From contig NZ_JAAVLW010000001.1 in NCBI RefSeq assembly GCF_013114835.1, positions 868,001-932,000 on the forward strand: a stretch of 64,000 nucleotides of DNA, written 5' to 3'. The translations under genes were made by a program, and so were the position numbers. Under the pieces are notes generated by a model. That model had not been told where the DNA came from. It saw only the letters and a list, made by a program, of their open reading frames with translations, and ran no database searches. Of the stretch, positions 9,830 through 18,200 are shown one piece after another. Origin of the DNA: Bradyrhizobium archetypum. Lineage in GTDB: Bacteria; Pseudomonadota; Alphaproteobacteria; Rhizobiales; Xanthobacteraceae. The stretch's first letter is position 1; every line of letters begins with the position of its first letter.

Positions 9830-9879
9830 GGAAATGTCGGGTCTTGGCTCTTCAGAGACCTGCCAACAGCCCGTCCCAA

Positions 9880-9942
9880 CGTCTGCTGCTCAGGGCAGAC
9901 CGGAAGCGGCAGCTTGGCCGCCAAAACGGCGCTCATGACCCG
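9880..9942 (+). repeat. Partial copy of the 99-bp directional repeat
   Basis: The right half of the element: 'agggcagaccggaag' core, a TTGGCCG segment and terminal ATGACCC. The left TGGCCC end is missing. It sits between the cyclase stop and the GFA gene. Confidence 0.5.
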
Positions 9943-9966
9943 GAACGGACCTCAGATGTGATGTGG

Positions 9967-10377
9967 TCACCCCTGCTTCGCCGTTCGCGTGAGCGGAGTA
10001 TCGGGCGGCAACGAGACCCAGGGATGGCGTGACTCCTCCCACACCGAGACGGTCGGCGCCGGGAAACTCGGGTCGGCGAAGTTTCCGATGGCAACAATGA
10101 CGCGTCCAGGAAAACTTTCGCTCTCCCAATAGACCGTGGAGCCGCATGTCGAACAGAAGTTAAAAGTCACCACGCTCGCGCTTTCGGCTGTCCGACTCCA
10201 CGTCGTAGCCTTACCGGTGAAGGTGACCTGCTCGCGCCGGAAGCTCGCTTGGTTGCTAAATACTGCACCAGTACGGCGCTGGCACGCCAGACAGTGACAC
10301 GTGGAGATACGCACCGATTCGCCTTCGATCGTGAGGTGAAGCTGCCCACAGCTGCAGGCCGCGTGTCGGGTGGTCAT
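9967..10377 (-). CDS. GFA-family (glutathione-dependent formaldehyde-activating-like) protein
   Basis: A 136-residue zinc protein of the GFA/CENP-V fold. Cysteine motifs are in the canonical order: CSCGQL near the N-terminus, CHCLACQRRTG and then FCSTCGSTVYW. These bind structural and catalytic zinc. Characterised relatives help condense formaldehyde with glutathione, but most family members have unknown substrates. The start at 10377 is chosen because TAGGAGCT precedes it; a longer frame to 10437 has no such site. A second family member lies at 16216-16635 in the same accessory block; the two are only moderately similar, so this is not a recent duplication. Confidence 0.88.
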   Translation of the reverse strand: MTTRHAACSCGQLHLTIEGESVRISTCHCLACQRRTGAVFSNQASFRREQVTFTGKATTWSRTAESASVVTFNFCSTCGSTVYWESESFPGRVIVAIGNFADPSFPAPTVSVWEESRHPWVSLPPDTPLTRTAKQG

Positions 10378-10611
10378 GGCTGAGCTCCTAGGCTGTTGAT
10401 AGTAGCAGAGTGTAGGCTGGACTTGAGAACAACGCACCAGACGCAGTGGGGCCGCGCCCGTTCTCCTGGTGCTTCGGGTTACTCCGCGCAGCCGAAGAGG
10501 TGCTGCGACGACAGCATCGCGCGAAGTCCGAGTTCGAGGGCGAATCGGACCTCATTGTCACAAGCGCCGATTTCGGTTGATGACCCCATTTCGGACCATC
10601 CGCTGACGTGC
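10378..10611. other. Intergenic gap with degenerate repeat
   Basis: No gene seen. The segment from about 10440 to 10587 ends in 'ttgatgacccc' and carries a 'gcgaagtccgagttcgagggcg' core, consistent with a decayed copy of the 99-bp repeat, but the match is weak. The sequence next to 10378 must hold the GFA promoter. Confidence 0.35.
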
Positions 10612-11091
10612 CTACAGCAGCAATCCGCCGCTGTAGCGCAGCTCGTATAGCGTCTCGCCGCGCTGCGTGATTTCTTCTACACCATGAAAGCGTGCCAAGG
10701 TGCCATTGACGTTATTGCGATAACTCATGTCATCGACTTCGAATGAAGCGGGGCCGCGATATGGCATATCAATGCGCCCCGCGAGCAAGGCCCGACGAAG
10801 GAACTTGTAGATCACTAGAAGACTCTCTCGATCCACGATATCCGGATCGGCGCCACCACTGTAACACATTGACCAAACGACTTTGCCATCCTTCGATACT
10901 GTCTCCTGTCCAACGAAGAACCCCATACCGAAATAAATGTCTCGATATGCATACGGACTTGCTTGGTGCTCAAGCTGCTTAGAACCATCGAGCAATGCTG
11001 CTGTCACAGTCGCGTCATCGTCCAAACCGGCGTAGGTGCGCCGCTTGGCCTCCAACAGAAAAGCAGCAAGGTCGTTCAACTCGATCCTCAT
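10612..11091 (-). CDS. DUF5680 domain protein
   Basis: A 159-residue protein. The motif set YRDIYFGMGFFVGQE, VVWSMCYSGG and a C-terminal LYELRYSGGLL agrees with my memory of DUF5680, a small family of unknown function. The fold is predicted alpha/beta with no signal peptide or membrane segment. Start 11091 is preferred over 11145 because GCGGAG lies 4-9 bases upstream and the product then begins MRIELNDLAAFLLEAK, a natural helical N-terminus. It is flanked by degenerate repeat sequence downstream and an intact copy upstream, so it forms an isolated single-gene module. Confidence 0.7.
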   Translation of the reverse strand: MRIELNDLAAFLLEAKRRTYAGLDDDATVTAALLDGSKQLEHQASPYAYRDIYFGMGFFVGQETVSKDGKVVWSMCYSGGADPDIVDRESLLVIYKFLRRALLAGRIDMPYRGPASFEVDDMSYRNNVNGTLARFHGVEEITQRGETLYELRYSGGLLL

Positions 11092-11155
11092 GGCTCCGCC
11101 CCCTGGGGTAGTGGCCTGTTTAACTGGGAGCGCCCAATTTCTCAATGTCCCTTAC

Positions 11156-11255
11156 TGGCCCATCACCGAAGTGGCGAGACCTCACATGGAGGTCCGCTTA
11201 GTGGGACCTAGCGGACTAGATTTCGCTCACGCTGAGCTTTTCGCGCTTTGACCCA
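11156..11255 (+). repeat. 99-bp directional repeat, copy 1
   Basis: Starts TGGCCCATC, has inner complementary arms GGTCCGCT...AGCGGAC, and ends TTTGACCCA; 100 bp. It fills the gap between the start of the DUF5680 gene and the end of the second cyclase gene. Same orientation as the other copies although both neighbouring genes are on the minus strand. Confidence 0.75.
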
Positions 11256-11289
11256 TAGCCGAAGTGGCAGACCTCACCAATGGGCTTTT

Positions 11290-14200
11290 CTAGGCCAACT
11301 CAGCAAGCAGCGCGGCGGCTTCTTTGAGGTCGCAAGTATCGAATCCTTCAGTGAAGCCGCCGTAGATCGGCGCGAGCAGGTCGCGCGCGTCGGCGCCCTT
11401 GCCTCGATCGCGCCAGAGGCGGGCCATGCTGGTGGCGGCGCGCAATTCCCAAAACCTCGCGCCCTGTTTCTGCGCTGTTTCAAGTGCGCGGCGCAGCCAG
11501 CCTTCGGCATAGAGCCCATCCGACTTGGTGATCAGCGCCTCGGCCATGAGCCGACACAGCTCCGCCTCGTACCAGCGCTCGTCGGTGCGCTCGACCAGCG
11601 CCAGCGCGTCATTCACAGGCTGATCCCCTCGGCGATCCGGTTCGCTCGCCTGTGCGCCTCCGCCAGAAGACCAAGATAGTAAGGCACCTTGATCTCGGCA
11701 CCCGTCGCCCGCTTCGTCGCCAGCCTCCACCGCATCCTGCTGATGGCCTCCTCGATGGATCCTCCCATCGCGAGCATGGCCCATCCTTGGAAACACGTAC
11801 CCGATCCAACGAAATGAGGAAATTCTTGCTCGCTGGCGAGTGCCACCAGTTCCTCGGCTCGTTCCTTAAGGATTGCCCCATTGCCGCACAGTTGGTGAAA
11901 GACACAGCTGATGTGCAAGGCGAAGGCCAATGTATAAGGCTGCGACAGCCCGCGTGCCCAAGCCAGCGCGCTTCGGTTTTGCGCGAGTGCGTGATCCTGT
12001 TGTCCTAACAGCAGAAGTGTCCAGCCAACGAAGCTCTCGCAAGCAACGCGCTGATCGTGGGGGGTCAACTTCGGAGGTCGGTGCTCAGCCGGATCATAGA
12101 AGTTGAGTGCCTGCTGCAGATGCTGGAGCGCACGGCTGAATTCACCGAGAAACAAATGGCTGACGCCCAAGCACTTGTGCGTTATCAGCTTGGTGTCGCG
12201 GTCGTTTCGGCCGTGCGAAAGCGCGGCAAACTCTTCCGCGACCTGATGAGCGGCGCGGATCTCGGCGTGATTGTGCAAGACCGAGTGAGCGCCGTTCAGG
12301 GCAATCGCAGCCTGGGCGCCCGTCAGGGCCTCGCTGCACAGCTCGCGGGCGCGGGCATACGCTTCACGGGCCTCGGGCGATGCCCATCCCTTGGCCGCTG
12401 TCAGGGCCCCACCGAGGGCGAGCCGAAGCGAAAGTTCGTCGGACTGCCGCTCCGGACTTTTCGGCAGGCTGACGAGCAGCTTGATTGCCTTTCCAAAATG
12501 CGCAGCGGCTTCGGCCATCGTCGAACGTTGGACGGCCAGGCGCCCAGCCCGACCCCAGTACTCGATTGCCTTCTCAACGAGACCAGCCGCGGCACAATGC
12601 TGTGCGAGAAGTTCGGGCTGGGCCGCTGCAATCTCTGGAAACTGGCGTTCCAGCGTGGTGGCGATGCGGCCATGCAGTTGCTGCCGTTGCGGGCGTAGCA
12701 AGGTGCTGTAGGCGGCGTCCTGCACCAGCGCGTGCTTAAAGGTGTACGTAGCATCCGGCGGCGTCCCGCGTCGGAACACCAGCTCGGCCTGTATGAGCTG
12801 TTCCAAAGCGCTCTCTAGCCTCGGTTGCGACATCTTGGCTACGGCACTGATCAGCTCGTGGGAAAACTGACGACCTAGGATCGCCGCGATCTGCGCTACT
12901 TCTCGCGTTGGCGCCAATCGATCGAGCCGGGCTAGAAGTGAGGCCTGAAGCGTCGTGGGAATCGCTAAAGGAAGCACCGGCCCAGCAATAGAGTAATGGT
13001 CTCCGGCATTGGTCATCGATCCGCTCTCGACGACGGACTTGGTCAGTTCCTCGATGAATAGCGGCACGCCATCGGTGCGATCAATAATCTGATCGGCAAT
13101 TTCCCTCGGCAATGTCTTGCCTCCGGTGACGTGCGCGATCATCTCGGCGCGGTGCCGAGGGGGCAAGCGGTTGAGGCTGAGCAATGTCACATGCGGACGG
13201 CCGACCCAGGGCGGCGTGAACTCCGGTCGAAAGGTGAGAATGACCAGGACCCGCAATGTCGCGGCCCGGTCGATCAATAGATCCAGCGATTCCAGCGTGG
13301 TGGGATCGCTCCAGTGGATGTCTTCCCATAGCATCAGCAGCGGCTGCTGCGCCGCAAGCCCCTCGACCTGCGCCACCTGCACCTGAAGTGTTTTCTCCTT
13401 GCGCTTCTGCGGCGTGAGATTAAGCGGCGGGTAGCGGTCGTCCGTTGGTATCGACAGCAAGTCCGCCAATAGAGGAACAGCTTCGCCCAGCTCCTGGTTG
13501 GCCAGAGCCAGCACCGCCACAAGCTTGTCCAAGCGGGTCGCGGCCGTATCCTCGCGTCGAAATCCGGCCGCCTGCTCGAGCTGGGTGATGCTGGGATAAA
13601 GCGCACTGTGCTGATGATGTGGCGAACAGAAATAACGCAACCGCGTGTGCCGCTCGTTAGCCACCTGTTCCAGTAGGGTTTGGGCGATGCGCGACTTGCC
13701 GATGCCCGGCTCACCGACGATCAAGACGACGGATCCGTCGCCGGCCTTGGCTCGCTCCCAGCGCCGCGTCAACAATGCGATCTCTTCCTCGCGACCGATC
13801 AGCGGCGTGCTGGCGGCGCGTAGGGCCTCGAATCGACTGCCGACCTGGCCCGCGCCCAGGACCCGCCAGACCTGCACTGGATGGTCCATACCCGCGATCG
13901 CCAATGGACCGAGATCGCGATAGTCGAACAGGCCGCCCAGCAGGCGGCGCGTGTCATCTGCGATGACAACCGTGTCGGGTTTGGCAAGTCCCTGAAGTCG
14001 TGACGCGAGGTTAGGGGTTCCACCAATGACCGCTTGTTCCTGGGCCGCGCCCTCACCGAGCAGATCGCCGACGACGACAAGGCCGGTGGCGATACCGACG
14101 CGCACCTGCAGCGAGGACGACCCACCAGCATTGAGCCTGGTCACGGCCTCGATCAGAGCAAGGCCGGCGCGAACAGCCCTTTCGGCATCCTCCTCGTGCG

Positions 14201-14651
14201 CCTTCGGGTAACCGAAATAGGCCATCACCCCGTCACCGAGATATTTTGCAACAAAGCCACCCGAGCTGGTGATCACCTCGGCGCACCGGCGGTGATAGGC
14301 GCCAATGATGTCGCGCAACTCCTCTGGGTCAAGCCGCCCGGACAAGGCGGTGGAGCCGACAAGGTCGACGAACATGACCGTGAGCTGGCGGCGTTCTGCG
14401 CCGTCCGAGGCTTTTGACGGCATTGAGGCAGCAGAGGGCTCGAATGCGGCCTGCGCCGCGGACGTGGGCTCGCGGATGGCTGCAAGAATTTTCCGCCGGT
14501 GCCCGAGCGGAATACCGATGTCCTTGAGGTCTTGGTCAGTCAGATGGGGGAGTACCGAGACATCGATTTCATTTTCGGCAAAACGCTGCGCGTATTGCTC
14601 GAAACCGAGTGCATGGAGCCAGTGCGCAATCGACTGCATTGCGGCCACCAT
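11290..14651 (-). pseudogene. SAM-domain class III cyclase-ATPase-TPR regulator, frameshifted
   Basis: The upstream frame (14651 to 11613) encodes 1012 residues. They comprise a SAM domain (about 5-60), a cyclase domain with FVDLVGST, YLGDGVMAYFG and NLASRLQ, an ATPase with Walker A GEPGIGKS and Walker B LLMLWEDIHW, then TPR helices. It stops at EGISL. The next frame, open from 11796 to 11290, continues the same TPR repeat: VNDALALVERTDERWYEAEL, then AATSMARLWRDRGKGADARD, which matches the C-terminus of the paralogue at 6479-9829. At 11612-11616 'ctgtgaat' stands where 'ctggtgaat' would keep the frame, so one base appears lost. It may be a young pseudogene, a sequence error, or still active without its last 100 residues. 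The purine-specificity position is Ala. ATG 14639 is an alternative start. Confidence 0.85.
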
Positions 14652-15027
14652 TCGTTCGGTGTGGCCTTAAGCAACCAGCACTATATCCCGATATTTTCTC
14701 GATGGCACGTCATCTGCCCGGTCATTTGGTTGACCTTCCGGCCCTAATACCGCCGTGCGAGTTCGACCCAACCCGTGAAATACAGCGACGTTATGCCCCG
14801 CGGAGCGTTCACGGCGGCAATGTCGGGTCCTGTCCCCAAGCCGACCAACTGCGAAGGCGCGGCTTAGTCACCTCTTTGAGGAGGAGCGGACGAGAGTTCG
14901 CGCTGCCAGATACTTCCCAGTCGGACCCGAAGCTGTCCTGCTGATTCTTGTCTTACTCGTTTGTTGCCGGCGTGGTAACGTGTGGCATTGCTCGATCAAC
15001 GCTATCAGTCTTCTCTTGAGAGAGGCC
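14652..15027. other. Intergenic region with partial repeat
   Basis: No gene seen. At about 14811-14872 a partial repeat ('tccccaagccgaccaactgcg') closely matches the left part of the repeat copy at 18201. The gap also holds the promoters of the leftward cyclase gene and the rightward lipocalin-like gene. Confidence 0.45.
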
Positions 15028-15537
15028 ATGATTTTGCGAGTGATTCTTGCCGCATGCACAATCGCGGTTTTTGGATCGTCCATCATGACATTCGAAGCGC
15101 TCGGCCAGAAGCAATCGCTCAAGGACCAACTGGTGGGTACTTGGATGCTGCTCTCATGGCAGCAGCAAAAAAGCGATGGCAGCAGCGTCGAGCGCTATGG
15201 GGCCAGCCCGAAGGGTATCGCCTTCTTTGATGCAGGTGGGCGATACATCATCACAGTGATGCGATCAGACCGCTCCAAATACGCGAGCAATGCCCTTTGG
15301 CAGGGCACGCCTCAGGAAAACAAAGAAACAGCGGACGGCACGATAACCTATTTCGGAACATACTCAATAAACGAGGCAGATAGCAGCATCGCAATTCACG
15401 TTGAAGGCAGTTCCTTTCCAAACTGGAATGGCACAGATCAGAAGCGCTTTGTGACGATAGCAGGAGACCAATTGACGTTGACCGTTCGTCCGCCGACTGG
15501 AGATGTAGTCGATGTGATTTGGAAGCGAGCGAATTAG
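15028..15537 (+). CDS. Lipocalin-like domain secreted protein
   Basis: A 169-residue protein with a signal peptide (MILRVILAACTIAVFGSSIM, cleavage probably near ALG-QK). The mature part opens LKDQLVGTWMLLSWQQQ and carries GIAFFDAGGRYIITVM and TYFGTYSINEADSSI, which fits the lipocalin-like domain found in many rhizobial secreted proteins. These fold as small beta-barrels thought to bind hydrophobic ligands; no enzyme motif is visible. The start at 15028 has GAGAGG upstream. The composition is less GC-rich than the core genes. It is followed at once by an intact 99-bp repeat. Confidence 0.78.
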   Translation: MILRVILAACTIAVFGSSIMTFEALGQKQSLKDQLVGTWMLLSWQQQKSDGSSVERYGASPKGIAFFDAGGRYIITVMRSDRSKYASNALWQGTPQENKETADGTITYFGTYSINEADSSIAIHVEGSSFPNWNGTDQKRFVTIAGDQLTLTVRPPTGDVVDVIWKRAN

Positions 15538-15560
15538 TTTGAGGCGGTCAACTCAGCTTC

Positions 15561-15659
15561 TGGCCCATCGCTTCACTTGGTGCGATGCAGCGGCATGTCC
15601 GGAGTTAAGGGTAGACCGGAAGTGACCGGCAGAGGGCCAAACCGACGCGAATGACCCAA
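15561..15659 (+). repeat. 99-bp directional repeat, copy 2
   Basis: A 99-bp element that differs by a single base (C/T) from the copy at 19292-19390. Architecture: outer arms TGGCCC (first six bases) and GGGCCA (about base 74-79), inner arms TCCGG/CCGGA around 'agttaagggtaga', then a 20-base tail ending GAATGACCCAA. It could fold as a branched hairpin on either strand. Confidence 0.9.
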
Positions 15660-15826
15660 AACAGAAATGACGCCGTTAAGCTTACGTTTACGCTGTGAGT
15701 TTGGGCTTCCTGATTAGCCCGGCCTTTGACGCGGCGCTTCCATCGATGTGTTAGTCTAGGCGCTAGTCCGCTTGCTGGGGACGAGAGGTCACCCGATATG
15801 CGGTTGCGGATTGGCTGGAGGCGTAG

Positions 15827-16072
15827 GTGATTTTCTTAGACTTCATTCTTGACGTTGTAGGGTACACGACAGCGCGATTATTGCTTCCAACCTTGACCTT
15901 TCAGAAAGTCAAAGTTGACGTTCTTTCTTCAGACGAAGTCGGCTTCAACTGGTTAGGCTTTAAACGCTTGCCCAACGGCGCATTGCTGTGCGATGCGGAT
16001 TCGGCCGGATGGATAGGCGCACTTTCTTGGCTGATCGTCCTCGCCATAGCAATCACCGTCGCCGCGCGATAG
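15827..16072 (+). CDS. Small hypothetical membrane-associated protein
   Basis: An 81-residue protein starting at GTG 15827 with GGAGG six bases upstream. An N-terminal hydrophobic helix (IFLDFILDVVGYTTARLLL) and a C-terminal one (WIGALSWLIVLAIAITVAA) flank a polar middle, suggesting a two-pass inner-membrane protein with both ends on the same side. I do not recognise a family. Intact 99-bp repeats lie 168 bases upstream and 29 bases downstream, so it is another single-gene module of the accessory block. Confidence 0.65.
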   Translation: MIFLDFILDVVGYTTARLLLPTLTFQKVKVDVLSSDEVGFNWLGFKRLPNGALLCDADSAGWIGALSWLIVLAIAITVAAR

Positions 16073-16101
16073 ATCGCCTCGTTTGGTTATCACGTCGGCT
16101 G

Positions 16102-16198
16102 TTGGCCAAAACCGACGAAAACCTGCATTCATGCAAATGTCGGCTATTAGGAGGCAGACCGGAATGTCCGACGTTTGGCCAACGACGTGGATGACCCA
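16102..16198 (+). repeat. 99-bp directional repeat, copy 3
   Basis: 97 bp. Outer arms are TTGGCCAA-like at both ends (16102 and 16174), the core has 'atgtcggctattaggaggcagaccggaatgtccg'-type spacing, and the tail ends GGATGACCCA. It is diverged from copy 2 but the order and spacing of motifs are the same. Confidence 0.75.
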
Positions 16199-16215
16199 AA
16201 GCGAAGCGAGTAGCC

Positions 16216-16635
16216 TCAGGTTGAATCCTTCGCGACGTAGTTTTCCCAGAAGTGTTCAATGGCGCCGTCAATTTGAACCCAGTAATGTTTCGATTGCTCA
16301 AAAACCGATATGACTGGCGCAGGATATTTTGGATTGGCCATCGTGCCCACCGCAACGCCTATCAGCGCAGGCAAATTGGTTACTTTCCAATAGACTGTTG
16401 TGCCGCACTCTGGACAAAAATAGTTATGCATTTCCCCACCGCTTGCGGCGGCGTGCGTAAACTTCTTTGAGGTTCCCGAGATGGTGACAACCTCTTCGGG
16501 GTAGTATGCGCCGACACCGAACGGCGCGCCGGTTCGGCGTTGACAGTCGAGGCAGTGACAAGCAACGACTATCTTGGATGGCTCTTCCGGAAGCGAGAGC
16601 GTGACTGCACCGCAGCTGCATCGAGCGTCAGCCAT
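16216..16635 (-). CDS. GFA-family zinc protein
   Basis: A 139-residue CENP-V/GFA fold protein with the full set of zinc cysteines: CSCGAV at residues 6-11, CHCLDCQRRTG, and YFCPECGTTVYW. A GGAGG site lies eight bases before the ATG. As with the paralogue at 9967-10377, family membership suggests formaldehyde/glutathione or a related small-molecule adduct chemistry, but no substrate can be inferred. The gene sits alone between repeat copy 3 (downstream) and a gene remnant and repeat copy 4 (upstream). Confidence 0.9.
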   Translation of the reverse strand: MADARCSCGAVTLSLPEEPSKIVVACHCLDCQRRTGAPFGVGAYYPEEVVTISGTSKKFTHAAASGGEMHNYFCPECGTTVYWKVTNLPALIGVAVGTMANPKYPAPVISVFEQSKHYWVQIDGAIEHFWENYVAKDST

Positions 16636-16676
16636 CTAAAATCCTCCAAGTGATCCGAACGACGTACCAACATTAA

Positions 16677-16796
16677 CTGGGGAATTACGCTGGGCATCAA
16701 AATACCCGAGAGGCCAAAGCGGCTCACGGTTACTTTGGTATCCAGGCCGAGGCCGTCGATACGATAGCCAAGTTCATCAACAGCAACAGCGAATGA
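16677..16796 (+). pseudogene. Possible C-terminal gene remnant
   Basis: A 39-codon open stretch without a start codon of its own, ending HGYFGIQAEAVDTIAKFINS then a few residues and a stop. The composition looks protein-like (amphipathic helix ending a domain), as in the last helix of an alpha/beta hydrolase, but the family cannot be fixed. It is probably the surviving tail of a lost gene between the GFA gene and repeat copy 4. Confidence 0.25.
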
Positions 16797-16831
16797 CCGG
16801 ATTATTGCCTGTGAAAGCCCACTTCGGCTTT

Positions 16832-16930
16832 TGGCCCTCAGCCGAACTACTTATGGCGGCCCGCAAAGGCCGCTCTCGAGGGAGAACCAGACCGAACGAC
16901 GTGAGCGGCCGGACCGCTGCTCGTGACCCC
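16832..16930 (+). repeat. 99-bp directional repeat, copy 4
   Basis: 99 bp: TGGCCCTCAGCCGAAC at the left, 'ggcggcccgcaaaggccgctc' and 'cagaccgaacgacgtgagcggccgg' inside, CGTGACCCC at the right. It lies immediately upstream of the trpS promoter and leader. Confidence 0.7.
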
Positions 16931-16949
16931 TTTGAGACATCAAGCCGGC

Positions 16950-16984
16950 TTGCTTTCCTCTGAAGTTTCGTCAATATCGGCCGC
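16950..16984 (+). promoter_or_regulatory. Possible promoter of the trpS leader
   Basis: TTGCTT (16950-16955) and CAATAT (16972-16977), 16 bases apart, are partial matches to sigma-70 boxes. They would place the transcription start at about 16984, directly at the leader ATG, making the leader ORF leaderless. The boxes are imperfect, so this is a prediction. Confidence 0.4.
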
Positions 16985-17035
16985 ATGACTGTCGTCGTGA
17001 TCACGCTCGCGAACTTGTGGTGGCGCTCCATTTAG
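16985..17035 (+). CDS. Tandem-Trp leader peptide of trpS
   Basis: A 16-codon ORF, MTVVVITLANLWWRSI, ending in TAG. Codons 12 and 13 are both TGG, a codon otherwise rare, placed just before a hairpin that overlaps the stop codon. No Shine-Dalgarno sequence precedes the ATG, but the predicted transcription start falls on it; the rhizobial trpL leader of trpLE is also reported to be leaderless. The expected role is to stall ribosomes when charged tRNA-Trp is scarce, controlling the trpS gene 110 bases downstream. An unrelated chance ORF is possible, but Trp-Trp in front of a tryptophanyl-tRNA synthetase gene together with the matching inverted repeats argues against it. Confidence 0.65.
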   Translation: MTVVVITLANLWWRSI

Positions 17036-17145
17036 GAGCGGCACGGTTTTGTCATTCACCCAACCGTCGCCGCCGTTCATCGGCTTGCGAGGTTGCTTGC
17101 ATCAAAAGTCCCATTGAACGGCGGCTCCTAATCTGGAGAACCGCA
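17024..17145 (+). promoter_or_regulatory. Predicted Trp-responsive attenuator of trpS
   Basis: Ordered complementary segments: CGCTCC (17024-17029) with GGAGCG (17035-17040); ACGGTT (17043-17048) with AACCGT (17062-17067); an 11-bp stem GCCGCCGTTCA (17069-17079) with its complement at 17115-17125; CTCC (17125-17128) with the trpS Shine-Dalgarno GGAG (17135-17138). In addition TTAGGAGC (17032-17039) is exactly complementary to GCTCCTAA (17124-17131). A ribosome stalled at the Trp codons would cover CGCTCC and free TTAGGAGC to capture the anti-Shine-Dalgarno, exposing the trpS start. No U-tract follows the stems, so translational rather than transcriptional attenuation is favoured. Confidence 0.55.
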
Positions 17146-18165
17146 ATGCAAGATTCGTCAGCCACCCTCCCTGTTATCTTGACCGGCGACAGAACAACCG
17201 GACCGTTGCACCTAGGGCACTACGTCGGTTCGTTGAAGAACCGCGTCGCTCTACAGACAACGCACCGGCAGTACCTGCTGCTGGCGGACACCCAGGCACT
17301 CACTGACAACGCGCACAATCCCGGTCGGGTGCGTGACAATGTCATTGAGATCGCGACAGACTACCTGGCTGTCGGGATCGACCCGAACCAGAGCACGATC
17401 TGCCTTCAATCGCATCTTCCGGCACTGGCCGATTTGACCCTGCTGTACATGAACTTTGTCACGGTGGCGCGGCTTGAGCGCAACCCAACCATCAAGGACG
17501 AAATTCAGGCGCGAGGTTTCGGCAGAGATATTCCTGCAGGCTTTCTCTGCTATCCCGTCGCCCAGGCGGCAGACATAACCGGCTTCAAAGCAACGATTGT
17601 CCCGGTTGGAGAAGATCAAGCTCCATTGATTGAGCAAACCAATGAGGTTGTTCGCCGCATCAATCGCCAAGCTGGTGTTGACGTGTTGCCAGAAGCCCAC
17701 GCGCTTATTCCTCGCGTCGGACGTCTTCCGGGCATCAACGGCAAAGCCAAAATGAGCAAGTCGCAGGGCAATACTATCCAGCTATCAGCAACGGCCGATG
17801 AAATACGTGAGGCTGTCCGGCGTATGTTCACTGATCCAAACCATCTAAAGGCGTCCGATCCGGGTTGCGTCGAAGGCAACGTGGTCTTTACGTACTTGGA
17901 TGCGTTCGACGAAGATCACATCACGGTTGAGGATTTGAAGGCACGCTATATCCGCGGCGGTTTGGGCGACAGCATTGTCAAGAAACGTCTAGATGACGTG
18001 CTGCAGGCACTTCTCGCGCCAATCCGAGACCGTCGCTGCGCACTCGCTCGTGATCCCGGCTATGTGCTGCAAGTCGTTAAGCGTGGCACTGCGCGAGCGC
18101 GGGAGATAACTGATGCCACTTTGCGCGATGTTCGCGCCGCGCTTGGTCTATTCACACTGAATTAG
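17146..18165 (+). CDS. trpS: Auxiliary tryptophanyl-tRNA synthetase
   Basis: A 339-residue class Ic aminoacyl-tRNA synthetase that charges tRNA-Trp. The HIGH-like HLGH is at residues 22-25 (TGPLHLGHYVGSLKNRVALQ) and KMSKS at 202-206. GDRTTG, FGRDIPAGFL, AQAADITGFKA, RGGLGD and the C-terminal RAALGLF are the pattern I associate with streptococcal-type TrpRS, not with the usual proteobacterial type. The residue equivalent to His43 of the Geobacillus enzyme, implicated in indolmycin sensitivity, is Gln50 (DTQALT). Start 17146 has GGAG 7-10 bases upstream; the frame is open to 17017 but that stretch is the leader region. Flanked on both sides by repeat copies, it is probably a second, acquired TrpRS. 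Confidence 0.93.
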   Translation: MQDSSATLPVILTGDRTTGPLHLGHYVGSLKNRVALQTTHRQYLLLADTQALTDNAHNPGRVRDNVIEIATDYLAVGIDPNQSTICLQSHLPALADLTLLYMNFVTVARLERNPTIKDEIQARGFGRDIPAGFLCYPVAQAADITGFKATIVPVGEDQAPLIEQTNEVVRRINRQAGVDVLPEAHALIPRVGRLPGINGKAKMSKSQGNTIQLSATADEIREAVRRMFTDPNHLKASDPGCVEGNVVFTYLDAFDEDHITVEDLKARYIRGGLGDSIVKKRLDDVLQALLAPIRDRRCALARDPGYVLQVVKRGTARAREITDATLRDVRAALGLFTLN

Positions 18166-18200
18166 TCGCATGGGGGCCAAGCCGAGCTTGTGTCTGGATT

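Noticed and set aside
16797..17146. T-box riboswitch upstream of trpS
   Set aside because: No T-box sequence or specifier-loop structure is seen; the Trp-Trp leader ORF and stems explain the region better.
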